Shown one piece after another: positions 25,054-33,936 of a stretch of DNA of 64,000 nucleotides (within the stretch, counting starts at the first letter, position 1; the number at the start of each line of letters is the position of its first letter). The notes below the pieces were generated by a model, which did no database searches, was not told where the DNA came from, and worked only from the letters and a program-made list of their open reading frames with translations. The DNA is taken from the NCBI GenBank assembly GCA_023408315.1, contig JAEYKI010000015.1, positions 62,001 through 126,000 on the forward strand, in the 5' to 3' direction. The position numbers and the translations under genes were made by a program. Source of the stretch: Bacillota bacterium (GTDB taxonomy: Bacteria; Bacillota; Clostridia; Christensenellales; Christensenellaceae).

Positions 25054-26177
25054 AGGAGCAGTATTATTTTTATACAGACCAGCTCACCGTGGGCTACGAT
25101 GGCAAGCCTCTCATAAAAAATATCCGGATGCAGGTGAACCGGGGGCAGATTCTGACGCTCATCGGGCCAAACGGTTCGGGGAAGACCACAATCCTCAAGA
25201 GCATTACCAAACACCTGAAAAACATTTACGGAGCCGTGTATATCGATAACCGTTCAATAGACGATATGAGCAACAAGGATATGTCTTACAAGGTGTCTGT
25301 GGTGCTCACGGAGCGGCTCAGGACGGAATTGATGACCTGTGAGGATGTGGTGGCCACAGGCCGGTATCCCTATACGGGAAGGCTGGGAATCCTTTCGGAT
25401 CAGGATGGGCGGCAGGTACAGGAAGCGATGGAGCTGGTGGACATATGGGAACTCCGGGACAGGGATTTTACGCAGATTAGCGACGGGCAGCGCCAAAGGA
25501 TACTGCTTGCGCGCGCGATCTGCCAGGAACCGCAGATCATTGTGCTGGACGAGCCCACGTCCTTTCTGGATATACGCTACCAGCTTGAATTTTTACAGGT
25601 GCTGCGCAATATGGTAAAAACGCGGAATATAGCGGTTATTATGTCCCTGCATGAGCTGGCGTTGGCACAGAAAATATCGGATGTCGTGATGTGCGTCAAA
25701 GGTGAGTATATCGCGCATTACGGAACGCCAAAAGAGATATTTAAGAGGGAACTTATACACCCGCTGTATAATTTGACGGATGGCAGCTATAACCCGCTGT
25801 TCGGCAGCGTGGAGATGGGCAGACCCAGGGGCGAACCCAAAGTATTTGTGATTGCAGGCGGGGGAACCGGGATAGAGGAATACCGCATGCTGCAAAAGAT
25901 AGGCATTCCGTTTATAACCGGCATTCTGCACGAGAATGATGTGGACTACCAGCTTGCCGTGGATTTGGCGGCGGAGGTTATTAGCGAGCCGGGCTTTATT
26001 ACAATACGGGACGAGACGCTTAAAGCCGCGATAGCGCGCCTGCAAATATGTGACACGGTGATCAACTGCCTTGAAAGCTATGGCGAGATGAATAAAAAAA
26101 ACAGGATATTATACGAAAAAGCTGTGGATATGGGATTAAAGGTTGTTCGGCATACGGAGGAGCTGGGCGGGATATGA
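25050..26177 (+). CDS. ABC transporter ATPase, BtuD/FecE type, with extra C-terminal domain
   Basis: A 375-residue protein, about 120 longer than a normal BtuD/FecE. The ATPase part (1-245) has Walker A GPNGSGKTT, signature ISDGQRQRILLARAI (Asp for the usual Gly), Walker B IIVLDEPTSFLD and H-loop SLHE. After about residue 265 there is a second domain, starting PKVFVIAGGGTGIEEYRML and containing FITGILHENDVDYQLA, that looks like an alpha/beta nucleotide-binding or sensor fold. Its role is unknown; regulation of import by an intracellular ligand is a guess. The coding region starts at the ATG overlapping the permease stop. Confidence 0.9.
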   Translation: MKEQYYFYTDQLTVGYDGKPLIKNIRMQVNRGQILTLIGPNGSGKTTILKSITKHLKNIYGAVYIDNRSIDDMSNKDMSYKVSVVLTERLRTELMTCEDVVATGRYPYTGRLGILSDQDGRQVQEAMELVDIWELRDRDFTQISDGQRQRILLARAICQEPQIIVLDEPTSFLDIRYQLEFLQVLRNMVKTRNIAVIMSLHELALAQKISDVVMCVKGEYIAHYGTPKEIFKRELIHPLYNLTDGSYNPLFGSVEMGRPRGEPKVFVIAGGGTGIEEYRMLQKIGIPFITGILHENDVDYQLAVDLAAEVISEPGFITIRDETLKAAIARLQICDTVINCLESYGEMNKKNRILYEKAVDMGLKVVRHTEELGGI

Positions 26178-26381
26178 GTAAGACCGCGTAATGGATGTGG
26201 AATAAGTATACAATCCGCTGCTGCCGGTTTTAGGGCATGTGTATTCCAGGGAACCGATCCGGAACGTTACGCCTTTTTGTTTCCTAATGGAGCGGCTTTT
26301 TTGCGGCTGGGTATATGCAATTGGCGTCATATTGATACTGCTGGCGGCGGCATCAGGCTGTACTGGGGATATTGCCTTTCT

Positions 26382-28376
26382 TCAGCTTTGAAACATGATT
26401 TCCAAACGATCTCCATGTTTTAATTCCTGAAGGAACGAGCCGTCTTTGCCATTGACACGGAGAACAAGGGTTCCCGTTGGATTTTCAAGATCAATTCCCG
26501 AACGCTCCAGTAGATCCATCAGGTAATAGGGAGAACCGTCGGTTTTTTTTGTGAGTAAGATGGGGCTGTTGTTTAATATGAGTTCCAAACCGCCTTCTGC
26601 CGGGCCGGATTCCGGCGCCACGGGCACGGGCGCAGCCGGGGGAAGGGATGGCTTTGCCGGATATTCCGCAGAAGATTGTGAAACCGGCACAGGTTCAACG
26701 GTTATTATAAGGGCAGCAGACGGAGCCTCCGCAAGAGCGGGCGTTTCTTCATCCGATTGGGTTTCCTCCGCCAAAGCGGGTTCTTCCTCGGCTATCACCT
26801 CATCCCCGTTTTTGAGCAAAGTTTCCGGAGAGGCGGTTATGCCGTTGACAGTTGCCGCCTGGCCCGGCTCGATTATATCTTTCAGGAAGCGCCGGGCGGA
26901 TTTACCGAGAGAAGCGGGGGAAAATTCGATGCTGTCTCCCGCGTGCACAAAATCCGAGAATTTTGCTTCCAGACCGTTTAAACGCAGCGCGGCGGGTTCG
27001 CCCGGGGACCCGTAGAACACGGACCGTTTTCCGTTGAGTTCTATGATCAGTTTCTGGCCTGTTTGGGGAATAAGATCCCGGTAAGAAAAGCCGTTCATCA
27101 TTAAAATATCCAGAACAGTCATTTTGCCGTTGCTGAAGAGTTTGGCCCTGTTGCCGTTTAATGTGACGTGAAAGTTTTCTGTAATCAGATTCAGCCCTGC
27201 GGAAATAGCAATGCCAAGAGGCGTAGCATATTCAGGGCTGCCCAGATCGCAGGCGTCTGAGACCGCGTATGTTTTAAAGTTGTTTCCGGCTATCGCCACC
27301 CGGTTTACATCAATATTCAGATATTTGGCTACGCAGGCCTGCATGCCCTCCAGCTTGCTGCCGCCGCCCGCCAGAAATACCGCTGCCGGAGGGCCTCCGT
27401 TTACCTCGCAGATATGCTCGGCAATTTCGCGGCACAGGCTCTCCTGGGATTCTTTGATGCAGCCCGCCATATCTTCTTTTGAGATAGTCTGCCGGATGCC
27501 AAGGATGTCTGTAATTTGAACGGTGTCTTGGCTTCCAAGCTGTATTTTAATGAGTTCCGCGGTGTTAAAATCAAGAAGGTATTTTTTCATCAGCACTTCT
27601 GTAATCTCGTCTCCCGCCACGGTAACCATGGTATATCCCACAACGCTGCCGTCCCTGGACACGGCGATATCCGAAGTCCCGGCCCCCACGTCCACCAGCG
27701 CCAGGTTCAGGAGCCAGAGGTTTTTGGGAATTACCGCGTTGATTGCCGCAATGGGTTCCAGCGTAAGGCTGCTGACCTCCAGGCCGACGCGATGCATGGC
27801 GGTATACAGGCTTTCCACAACTTCTCTGGGAAGGAAGGTGGCGATCACTTCGGCCCGGATTGCCCGCGCCTGGTGATCCAGCAGGCTGGAAGTGGGATAG
27901 CCGTCCATATAATACTGAACGGTGGTGTGGCCCACCAGGTAGAATTGGCGGCTGCCCTCTGCGTCTTGCCCGCTGTTAAAAGCGGTTTCCGCTTCGCAAA
28001 TAGCTCCTGCTTCCAGCCGGCTGATAATTTCGTGGTCCAGCTTTTGCGGCTTGGGCAATTTCATCTCAAAAGAAGCGCGCTGGGTTTTAAGCGCGCGTCC
28101 CGCCGCAGCGACGCAAACCTGTTTTAATGTGCAGTCCAGCTGTTCCTCCAGGCGTTTTTTTACATTGCGCGCAACTTCAGCGACTTGTTCAATATCCTCA
28201 ATCTGGCCGTCGATCATGGAACGCTTTGCATGCTCTTCTTGTTCCATGGCGATGACCCTGAGTTTTTCTCCCTCCACAACGCCCACAATACCAATGATGC
28301 TGCGGGTGCCTATATCAAGGGCAAATACCATACCGTCCGGCTGTGCTTTCGTACTTTTTTTGTGTGAGGCAGTCAT
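26382..28376 (-). CDS. FtsA-like actin-fold protein with long C-terminal extension
   Basis: A 664-residue protein. The first part (about 15-395) is an FtsA/PilM-type actin-fold ATPase with phosphate 1 motif ALDIGTRSI, an SHS2-like insertion, phosphate 2 LVDVGAGTSDIAV and adenosine motif FLAGGGSKLEG. The next 150 residues contain two or three ubiquitin-like or SLBB-like repeats (VTLNGNRAKLF, LNGKRSVFYGS, VNGITASPETLLKNGDEV). A Pro/Glu/Ala-rich linker follows, then a last module with VNGKDGSFLQELKHGDRLEIMF. FtsA proper is about 420 residues and sits by ftsZ; this orphan is probably an envelope or sporulation-linked paralogue. Confidence 0.75.
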   Translation of the reverse strand: MTASHKKSTKAQPDGMVFALDIGTRSIIGIVGVVEGEKLRVIAMEQEEHAKRSMIDGQIEDIEQVAEVARNVKKRLEEQLDCTLKQVCVAAAGRALKTQRASFEMKLPKPQKLDHEIISRLEAGAICEAETAFNSGQDAEGSRQFYLVGHTTVQYYMDGYPTSSLLDHQARAIRAEVIATFLPREVVESLYTAMHRVGLEVSSLTLEPIAAINAVIPKNLWLLNLALVDVGAGTSDIAVSRDGSVVGYTMVTVAGDEITEVLMKKYLLDFNTAELIKIQLGSQDTVQITDILGIRQTISKEDMAGCIKESQESLCREIAEHICEVNGGPPAAVFLAGGGSKLEGMQACVAKYLNIDVNRVAIAGNNFKTYAVSDACDLGSPEYATPLGIAISAGLNLITENFHVTLNGNRAKLFSNGKMTVLDILMMNGFSYRDLIPQTGQKLIIELNGKRSVFYGSPGEPAALRLNGLEAKFSDFVHAGDSIEFSPASLGKSARRFLKDIIEPGQAATVNGITASPETLLKNGDEVIAEEEPALAEETQSDEETPALAEAPSAALIITVEPVPVSQSSAEYPAKPSLPPAAPVPVAPESGPAEGGLELILNNSPILLTKKTDGSPYYLMDLLERSGIDLENPTGTLVLRVNGKDGSFLQELKHGDRLEIMFQS

Positions 28377-28689
28377 ATGCAGAGCTCCTCTTTTCGCGAT
28401 GAACTTGCTGTCTTTAAGATTTATTTTATTACAAAATTGCGGAATATGTAAACAATTTTTTCAAAAATTGCCTCTTTGAACGCGGTTTACGGGCAACTTA
28501 AGGCCCGATTATTGGGCCCGGACCATGCGCCGGAAAGGCTTTGGAAGTATACGATTTTTTTGCCTGTTTTATCTGCTTTATTCATATAAAAGGCTTCTGG
28601 CAGGATATTGATAAATTGATATTAAGAACTATCAATTGTTTACGATATAAATTGAAGATAATTCTTCAATGAAAAAGAGGTAAGGCCCA
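28377..28689. other. 313-base divergent intergenic region
   Basis: This lies between the divergent FtsA-like and chemoreceptor genes. It is AT-rich near both starts. I see no gene, no convincing -35/-10 pair and no structured RNA. Confidence 0.5.
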
Positions 28690-30579
28690 ATGAAAACAAC
28701 CATAGGTAAAAAACTTTATACAGCCGTTTTGATTGGTTCTATAGGGACCGCGGCCGTTGCCGGAGCGGGATATTACGCGATCCAATCGTCGGGAGCGGAC
28801 AGCCTGTTTGGCATGCTGGTTCTGGCAATTGCGGCGGCAACCGTTGCCGCTGCCTGGGTAGCGGCTATTTTTGCAGTTCGCGGCGTATCCAAACCGATCA
28901 TCAAACTTAGCCAGGCTGCCGAAAATATGTCGCACGGGCTAACAAATGTTGATTTAACAGTTGAGAGCAAGGACGAAATAGGCGCATTGTCAAACGCGCT
29001 TGGAGCCGTTGCCAGAACTGTGCATGAACTGGCGGAGAGCGCAGAGCTGCTCTCTCAATCCGCTGTTGCGGGTACATTTGACACGCGCGCGGACGCGGAG
29101 AAATTGCAGGGAGACTTTAAAAGGATTGTAAGCGGGGTGAACGCGACGCTGGACGCGATTTCTGACAAGGTATTTTGGTTTGAAAGCCTTCTGGATTCGC
29201 TGCCCTATCCCGTTTCTGTAACGGATATGAATATGAACTGGACATTTGTAAATAAAGCAGTTGAAGATATGCGCGGCATAAAAAGAGCCGATTCCGTTGG
29301 TCACCCGTGTGCCGAGTGGGGCTCCGATATGTGCGGCACGGAGAACTGCAATATCCGCCAAATGGAAAGAGGCACGCCTTCCATTGTTTTTGTGGACGGC
29401 AAAGAGTATCACCAGGTTGACACATGCTATATAACAGACAAGCACGGCGAGAACATTGGGCACGTGGAACTGGTGCGCGATATCACTCCGCAGATGCGCT
29501 CTTCCCAGTACAGCCTGGATGAAGTGAAGAAGCTTGCGGAAAACCTGAAACTGCTGAAAGAAGGAAACCTGAGGCTCTCTTTTGATGTGGCCGAGGCGGA
29601 TGAATATACCCAGAAAGAATGGGAGAATTTCCAGGAGATCAACCGGAATTTCAAGGAAGCCGTTGGGGAGATTTCCCGTTATATTGAGGAAATGGCCCAA
29701 GTATTGCGTAAATTTGCGGACAGAAATTTAACGGAAGAAGTTCACAGTGAATTCCGGGGCGATTTTGCCGAACTGAAAAATTCCATCAACCACATTGCCA
29801 ACGAATTGAATAAAGTTTTTGTGGAAATCAACCTTACCGCCGAGCAGGTGGCTCTGGGTGCGCAGCAGGTTTCCAGCGGAAACCAGCAGGTATCGCAGGG
29901 AGCTGCGGAACAGGCAAGCTCTATAGAGGAACTTTCGGCCACAACAGCCTTGATAGACGGCCAGACCAAACTGAACGTGGAGAATTCCGCGCGTTCCAAA
30001 GAAATGGCTCTGGAAGCAAAAGATGCGGCGGCCCGCGGCAACAGGCAGATGAAGGACATGCTTGAGTCTATGGAGCAGATCAACGAATCTTCTGAAAATA
30101 TTTCTAAAATCATCAAGGTAATAGACGATATAGCATTCCAGACGAATATACTGGCCCTGAACGCGGCGGTGGAAGCAGCCCGTGCAGGCGCGCACGGCAA
30201 AGGCTTTGCGGTGGTTGCGGAAGAAGTGAGAAGCCTGGCCGCCAGAAGCGCGCAGGCTGCCAAAGAGACGGCGGACCTTATTGAAAATTCCATTCAAAAG
30301 GTGGAGGTGGGTACAAAACTTGCCAATGAAACCGCGCATGCGCTGGCCGGAATTGTTGAGAGTGTGGACAAAGCCGTGCAACTGAGCGAAATGATTGCGG
30401 AATCGTCCAAGGAGCAGTCGCAGAGCATCAGCCAGGTGAACCAGGGGATTGAGAGAATGTCTTTGGTTGTGCAGTCCAACTCCGCGAGTTCCCAGGAGGG
30501 CGCGGCTTCAAGCCAGGAGTTGTCCGCCCAGGCTGAGAACTTGAAAGAAAAGATAGGATCGTTTCATTTAAGAAAATAA
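28690..30579 (+). CDS. methyl-accepting chemotaxis protein with Cys-rich PAS domain
   Basis: A 629-residue chemoreceptor. Two closely spaced membrane helices (about 9-31 and 39-63) leave almost no external domain, so sensing is internal. After HAMP (about 64-120) a PAS domain (about 165-270) carries Cys207, Cys215, Cys220 and Cys246 plus His205 in GHPCAEW and DMCGTENCNI; these could hold an Fe-S cluster or heme for redox or oxygen sensing. A second HAMP-like segment leads to the signalling domain, whose tip reads IAFQTNILALNAAVEAARAG. There is no CheR-tethering pentapeptide. It is monocistronic, with a terminator after it. Confidence 0.92.
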   Translation: MKTTIGKKLYTAVLIGSIGTAAVAGAGYYAIQSSGADSLFGMLVLAIAAATVAAAWVAAIFAVRGVSKPIIKLSQAAENMSHGLTNVDLTVESKDEIGALSNALGAVARTVHELAESAELLSQSAVAGTFDTRADAEKLQGDFKRIVSGVNATLDAISDKVFWFESLLDSLPYPVSVTDMNMNWTFVNKAVEDMRGIKRADSVGHPCAEWGSDMCGTENCNIRQMERGTPSIVFVDGKEYHQVDTCYITDKHGENIGHVELVRDITPQMRSSQYSLDEVKKLAENLKLLKEGNLRLSFDVAEADEYTQKEWENFQEINRNFKEAVGEISRYIEEMAQVLRKFADRNLTEEVHSEFRGDFAELKNSINHIANELNKVFVEINLTAEQVALGAQQVSSGNQQVSQGAAEQASSIEELSATTALIDGQTKLNVENSARSKEMALEAKDAAARGNRQMKDMLESMEQINESSENISKIIKVIDDIAFQTNILALNAAVEAARAGAHGKGFAVVAEEVRSLAARSAQAAKETADLIENSIQKVEVGTKLANETAHALAGIVESVDKAVQLSEMIAESSKEQSQSISQVNQGIERMSLVVQSNSASSQEGAASSQELSAQAENLKEKIGSFHLRK

Positions 30580-30592
30580 TACTTACGAAAAG

Positions 30593-30629
30593 ACGGGCTG
30601 TCACGCATCAGGTGAGGCTCGTTTTTTTT
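30593..30629 (+). terminator. terminator after chemoreceptor gene
   Basis: ACGGGC pairs with GCTCGT and TCAC with GTGA around a small bulge, and eight T follow. Confidence 0.7.
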
Positions 30630-30772
30630 ATGTATCCGGCAGAAAACAGGATATAGGTTGCGCGCCTGCAAGCCTGGACGGCAGGGTTTTGCGTGGCTGC
30701 GGGCGCGCTTTCATCCGCTATCAAAGTATGACAAAAACCTGCATAAAGCTCCCGGTTTTTGGGAGTTTCTCT

Positions 30773-30801
30773 TTGACGATAAATGGCGGTTGTGTTATAC
30801 T
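30773..30801 (+). promoter_or_regulatory. promoter of the uracil permease gene
   Basis: TTGACG, 17 bases, TATACT, ending about 45 bases before the TTG start. No PyrR-binding attenuator was recognised between them. Confidence 0.7.
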
Positions 30802-30847
30802 TTTTTCCAGCATGTGCAAAATAAAATAGAATTGGAGGTTAAAAGTT

Positions 30848-32158
30848 TTGCAACAGCGAAAAATTATTCAAGTGCAGGACAAGGTTCCCCTTTCCCAATG
30901 GTTCCCACTGAGCCTGCAGCATTTATTCGCCATGTTTGGCGCATCGATTTTGGTACCAATCCTTTTTGGGATTGACCCCGGCATCGTACTCATTATGAAC
31001 GGCGTCGGCACCCTGCTTTTCATATGGATGGGCAAAGGCAAAGCACCCGCGTATTTGGGTTCAAGCTTTGCCTTTATTTCACCCGTGGGAGCGGTGATAT
31101 CCAATGCGGTGTCTATGGGGTATCCGCACGAACAGGCTTATGCCCTGGCGCAGGGCGGCTTTGTTGCCGTTGGCGTGATTGGCATGATTGTGGCCGTAAT
31201 TATCTGGAAATTCGGCACCAATTGGATCAAGGTGGTTATGCCCCCGGCTGCCATGGGCCCCGTTGTTGCGCTGATAGGGCTGGAACTGGCAAGCACGGCC
31301 GCCGGCGGCGCAGGTTTGCTGGTAACGGCGGACAACCCGGTTATCAATTCCTCAAACGCCTGGGTATTTTTTATAACCCTGTGTGTGGCGGTGTTTGGCT
31401 CTGTATGCTTCCGGAAGTTTTTTGCCGTGATTCCCATTTTGATTTCGATTGTTGTGGGGTACGCTGCGGCAATCCTGTTTGGGATTGTGGATTTTAAGCC
31501 TATTACGGATGCAATGTGGTTTGCCCTGCCCCATGTGCAGTTGCCCATGTTTGAGATTGGCGCGATACTGACCATTGTACCTGCAATACTGGTTCTCACA
31601 ACAGAGCATATAGGCCACCAGTTGGTTACCAGCGAAGTTGTGGGCCGGGACCTGATTAAAGACCCGGGCCTGCACCGCACCATGCTGGCGGATTATGTCT
31701 CCACCACCATCTCCGGCCTGGTAGGCGCTGTGCCCACCACTACATACGGCGAGAACATTGGCGTGATGGCCATGACCAAAGTGTACAGCGTGCGCGTGAT
31801 AGGTGGCGCCGCCGTTATTTCCATGATCATTGCCTTTATAGGGAAATTTACCGCATTCATTAATACCATTCCCTGGGCGGTGATTGGGGGCATATCCATT
31901 TTGCTGTACGGCATGATCGCCGCGTCAGGTATTCGCGTTATGGTGGACGCCCGGGTGGATTTTTCCAAATCCCGCAACCTTGTGCTCACGGCTGTGATAT
32001 TTGTCATCGGGCTATCCGGCATTTCCATCAATCTGGGATCGTTCCAGTTGAAGGGCATGGTTCTGGCCGCGCTGCTTGGCATGGTTTTAAGCCTGATCTT
32101 CTATGTTCTGGACAAGCTGCATCTGACGAACGACCGGGACGAAGAACCCCAGACATAA
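30848..32158 (+). CDS. uraA: uracil permease (NCS2 family)
   Basis: A 436-residue nucleobase:cation symporter of the NCS2 family with about 14 membrane segments. Typical pieces are SLQHLFAMFGASILVP at the N-terminus, GKAPAYLGSSFAFISP, the TEHIGHQLVTSEVVGRDL motif with substrate-binding Glu and His, and TTTYGENIGVMAMT. The QHLFAMFGA and GENIGVMA forms favour uracil over xanthine or uric acid. Translation starts at a TTG, nine bases after GGAGG. It is monocistronic with a strong terminator. Confidence 0.9.
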   Translation: MQQRKIIQVQDKVPLSQWFPLSLQHLFAMFGASILVPILFGIDPGIVLIMNGVGTLLFIWMGKGKAPAYLGSSFAFISPVGAVISNAVSMGYPHEQAYALAQGGFVAVGVIGMIVAVIIWKFGTNWIKVVMPPAAMGPVVALIGLELASTAAGGAGLLVTADNPVINSSNAWVFFITLCVAVFGSVCFRKFFAVIPILISIVVGYAAAILFGIVDFKPITDAMWFALPHVQLPMFEIGAILTIVPAILVLTTEHIGHQLVTSEVVGRDLIKDPGLHRTMLADYVSTTISGLVGAVPTTTYGENIGVMAMTKVYSVRVIGGAAVISMIIAFIGKFTAFINTIPWAVIGGISILLYGMIAASGIRVMVDARVDFSKSRNLVLTAVIFVIGLSGISINLGSFQLKGMVLAALLGMVLSLIFYVLDKLHLTNDRDEEPQT

Positions 32159-32171
32159 TGAATCAAACATA

Positions 32172-32197
32172 AAAGCCCGGCTTGCCGGGCTTTTTTT
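32172..32197 (+). terminator. terminator after uraA
   Basis: Perfect stem AAGCCCGGC/GCCGGGCTT with TT loop, followed by a run of T. Confidence 0.92.
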
Positions 32198-32380
32198 ATA
32201 CAATTTGCAGGGCGCGCCGCAAAGGCGTTTTTTGTTTGCCCGGCAAATGGTTTGCCATGTTGCCATGGCTTTGTTAATATTCTTTTTAAATAAGTTCTAT
32301 ATTTGTTCAAAATGTGTTCACAGCTTGTCAATAAAATTGCATTATAAATAAATTAAATCAAATAAAAGGAGTGAGTTGAA

Positions 32381-33715
32381 TTGTATTTTGATGAGTATGG
32401 CTCCGCTACGGAGAATAAAGAAAAATCCAGACCAAAAGGCATGAGAGGCATGGCAGCTTTGATGGCCGCGCTGTGTGTCGCCTCGGCAGTGGGCGGTTCG
32501 CTTTTGACCGCATATGTTGTTGAGCCGGCAATTTCCGGCGGCGCCATGCTGGGCGGAAAATCCGCTCAGCCCTCGCCTTCGGTGTCTGTGGTGGCCGAAA
32601 ATGTGCAGGATCAATCCCAGATGCTTGGGGGAACTGCTCCGGCTATCACAAACCAGAGCAACCCGATTCCCGAGATTGCTTCCAATGTTACCGCCAGCGT
32701 TGTGGGAATAAAAACTTCCAACAAACAACTGGTGCCTGGGCAGCAGGCAAGGACACAGGACGTGGCATACGGGAGCGGTTTTGTGATTTCTGCGGATGGC
32801 CTGATTTTAACCAACAGCCACGTGATTGAAGATGGCCAGTATATTACGGTGGTGATGAGTGACGGGAAGACTTACGAGGCGACCGTAAAGGGCCAGGATT
32901 ATGATTCGGACGTTGCCGTATTGAAAATTGAAGCGGCTGGCCTTACCCCCGTTTCCATTGGGGACAGCGACAAGCTGCAGGTTGGCGAGCAGGTTATAGC
33001 TATTGGAAACCCTCTTGGCGAAGAGCTGGCGGACACGGTTACAGTAGGGTATCTGAGCTCTCTTAACAGAAAAATACAGACCGGGGACAGGACCTACCAT
33101 GTGCTGCAGACAGACGCTGCCATTAATCCTGGCAACAGCGGCGGCGCGCTGCTTAATACAAGCGGCGAGGTGATTGGCATGACCACCCTGAAATCCATGT
33201 ATGCGGGAACAACTGAAAGCGGAGACACTATTTCGTCCGAGGGAATAGGCTTTGCAATCCCAATTAACTATGTGATGGATATTGCAAAACAACTGATTGA
33301 AAACGGCAGCATCCAACATCCGGGAATTGGGCTTTCTTATTACATGATGACCGAGGAAGACGCTAAAAACTGGGACGCTCCCCAGGGAGCACTGGTTGGA
33401 TCCGTGACCTCCGGAGGACCGGCGGAGAAAGCGGGGGTTAAGACCAACGATATTATTACCGCCATAGACAACGTTCCCATTACGCAGATTAGCGATCCGG
33501 CCGCCACCATCAAAGGCAAGGGGCTGAACGCGACAATTGTGCTGACGGTTTGGCGCGACGGACAGACACAGAGTATCAGCGTTGTTACGGAAGACATCAG
33601 CAAGAATAAAAATACCGCAGGCAACACGGAATCCCAGAACAGCAGCGGTGGCAACAGCCAGAACCCGTTTGAGGGAAGAGACCCTTTTGCAGGCAATAAT
33701 CCGTTTAATCGGTAA
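32381..33715 (+). CDS. htrA: membrane-anchored HtrA/DegP-type serine protease
   Basis: A 444-residue protein with one membrane anchor (about 24-46), a Ser/Pro/Gln-rich spacer, a trypsin-like domain with catalytic His147 (TNSHVIED), Asp177 (DYDSDVAVLKI) and Ser253 (NPGNSGGALLN), and one PDZ domain (about 325-405). A Asn/Ser/Pro-rich tail ends the protein. It degrades or refolds damaged exported proteins at the outer face of the membrane. The start is a TTG behind AAAAGGAGTGAG. It is a single-gene unit with its own terminator; no CssRS-type regulator is adjacent. Confidence 0.93.
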   Translation: MYFDEYGSATENKEKSRPKGMRGMAALMAALCVASAVGGSLLTAYVVEPAISGGAMLGGKSAQPSPSVSVVAENVQDQSQMLGGTAPAITNQSNPIPEIASNVTASVVGIKTSNKQLVPGQQARTQDVAYGSGFVISADGLILTNSHVIEDGQYITVVMSDGKTYEATVKGQDYDSDVAVLKIEAAGLTPVSIGDSDKLQVGEQVIAIGNPLGEELADTVTVGYLSSLNRKIQTGDRTYHVLQTDAAINPGNSGGALLNTSGEVIGMTTLKSMYAGTTESGDTISSEGIGFAIPINYVMDIAKQLIENGSIQHPGIGLSYYMMTEEDAKNWDAPQGALVGSVTSGGPAEKAGVKTNDIITAIDNVPITQISDPAATIKGKGLNATIVLTVWRDGQTQSISVVTEDISKNKNTAGNTESQNSSGGNSQNPFEGRDPFAGNNPFNR

Positions 33716-33740
33716 GTAACCGAAGCCTGAAAATGCTTAA

Positions 33741-33773
33741 AAAAGAGGCTTGATTGATGAAAGCCTCTTTTTT
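33741..33773 (+). terminator. terminator after htrA
   Basis: AAAAGAGGCTT pairs with AAGCCTCTTTT around an eight-base loop and continues into T-rich sequence. Confidence 0.88.
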
Positions 33774-33936
33774 ATTTTTACAAAACAGGATTATTTTAAT
33801 AATAATTTTATCCAGATGGGGAGGCGTTATTTCAACAATTGGTATAAAACATGCATATATGTATCAATTTAATCTATTCTTGGAAAGGGAAGGCCGTCAT
33901 AAAATGTAGGTAACAAAAAGATTGGAGGAATCTTTT

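Noticed and set aside
30658..30975. Frame before and overlapping uraA
   Set aside because: It runs across the uraA promoter and start in another frame, without a ribosome site.
33844..33875. AAAACATGCATATATG before chvE as a sixth copy of the shared promoter motif
   Set aside because: It departs from AAACATATA at two positions and may be chance in AT-rich DNA, so it is not counted in the regulon.
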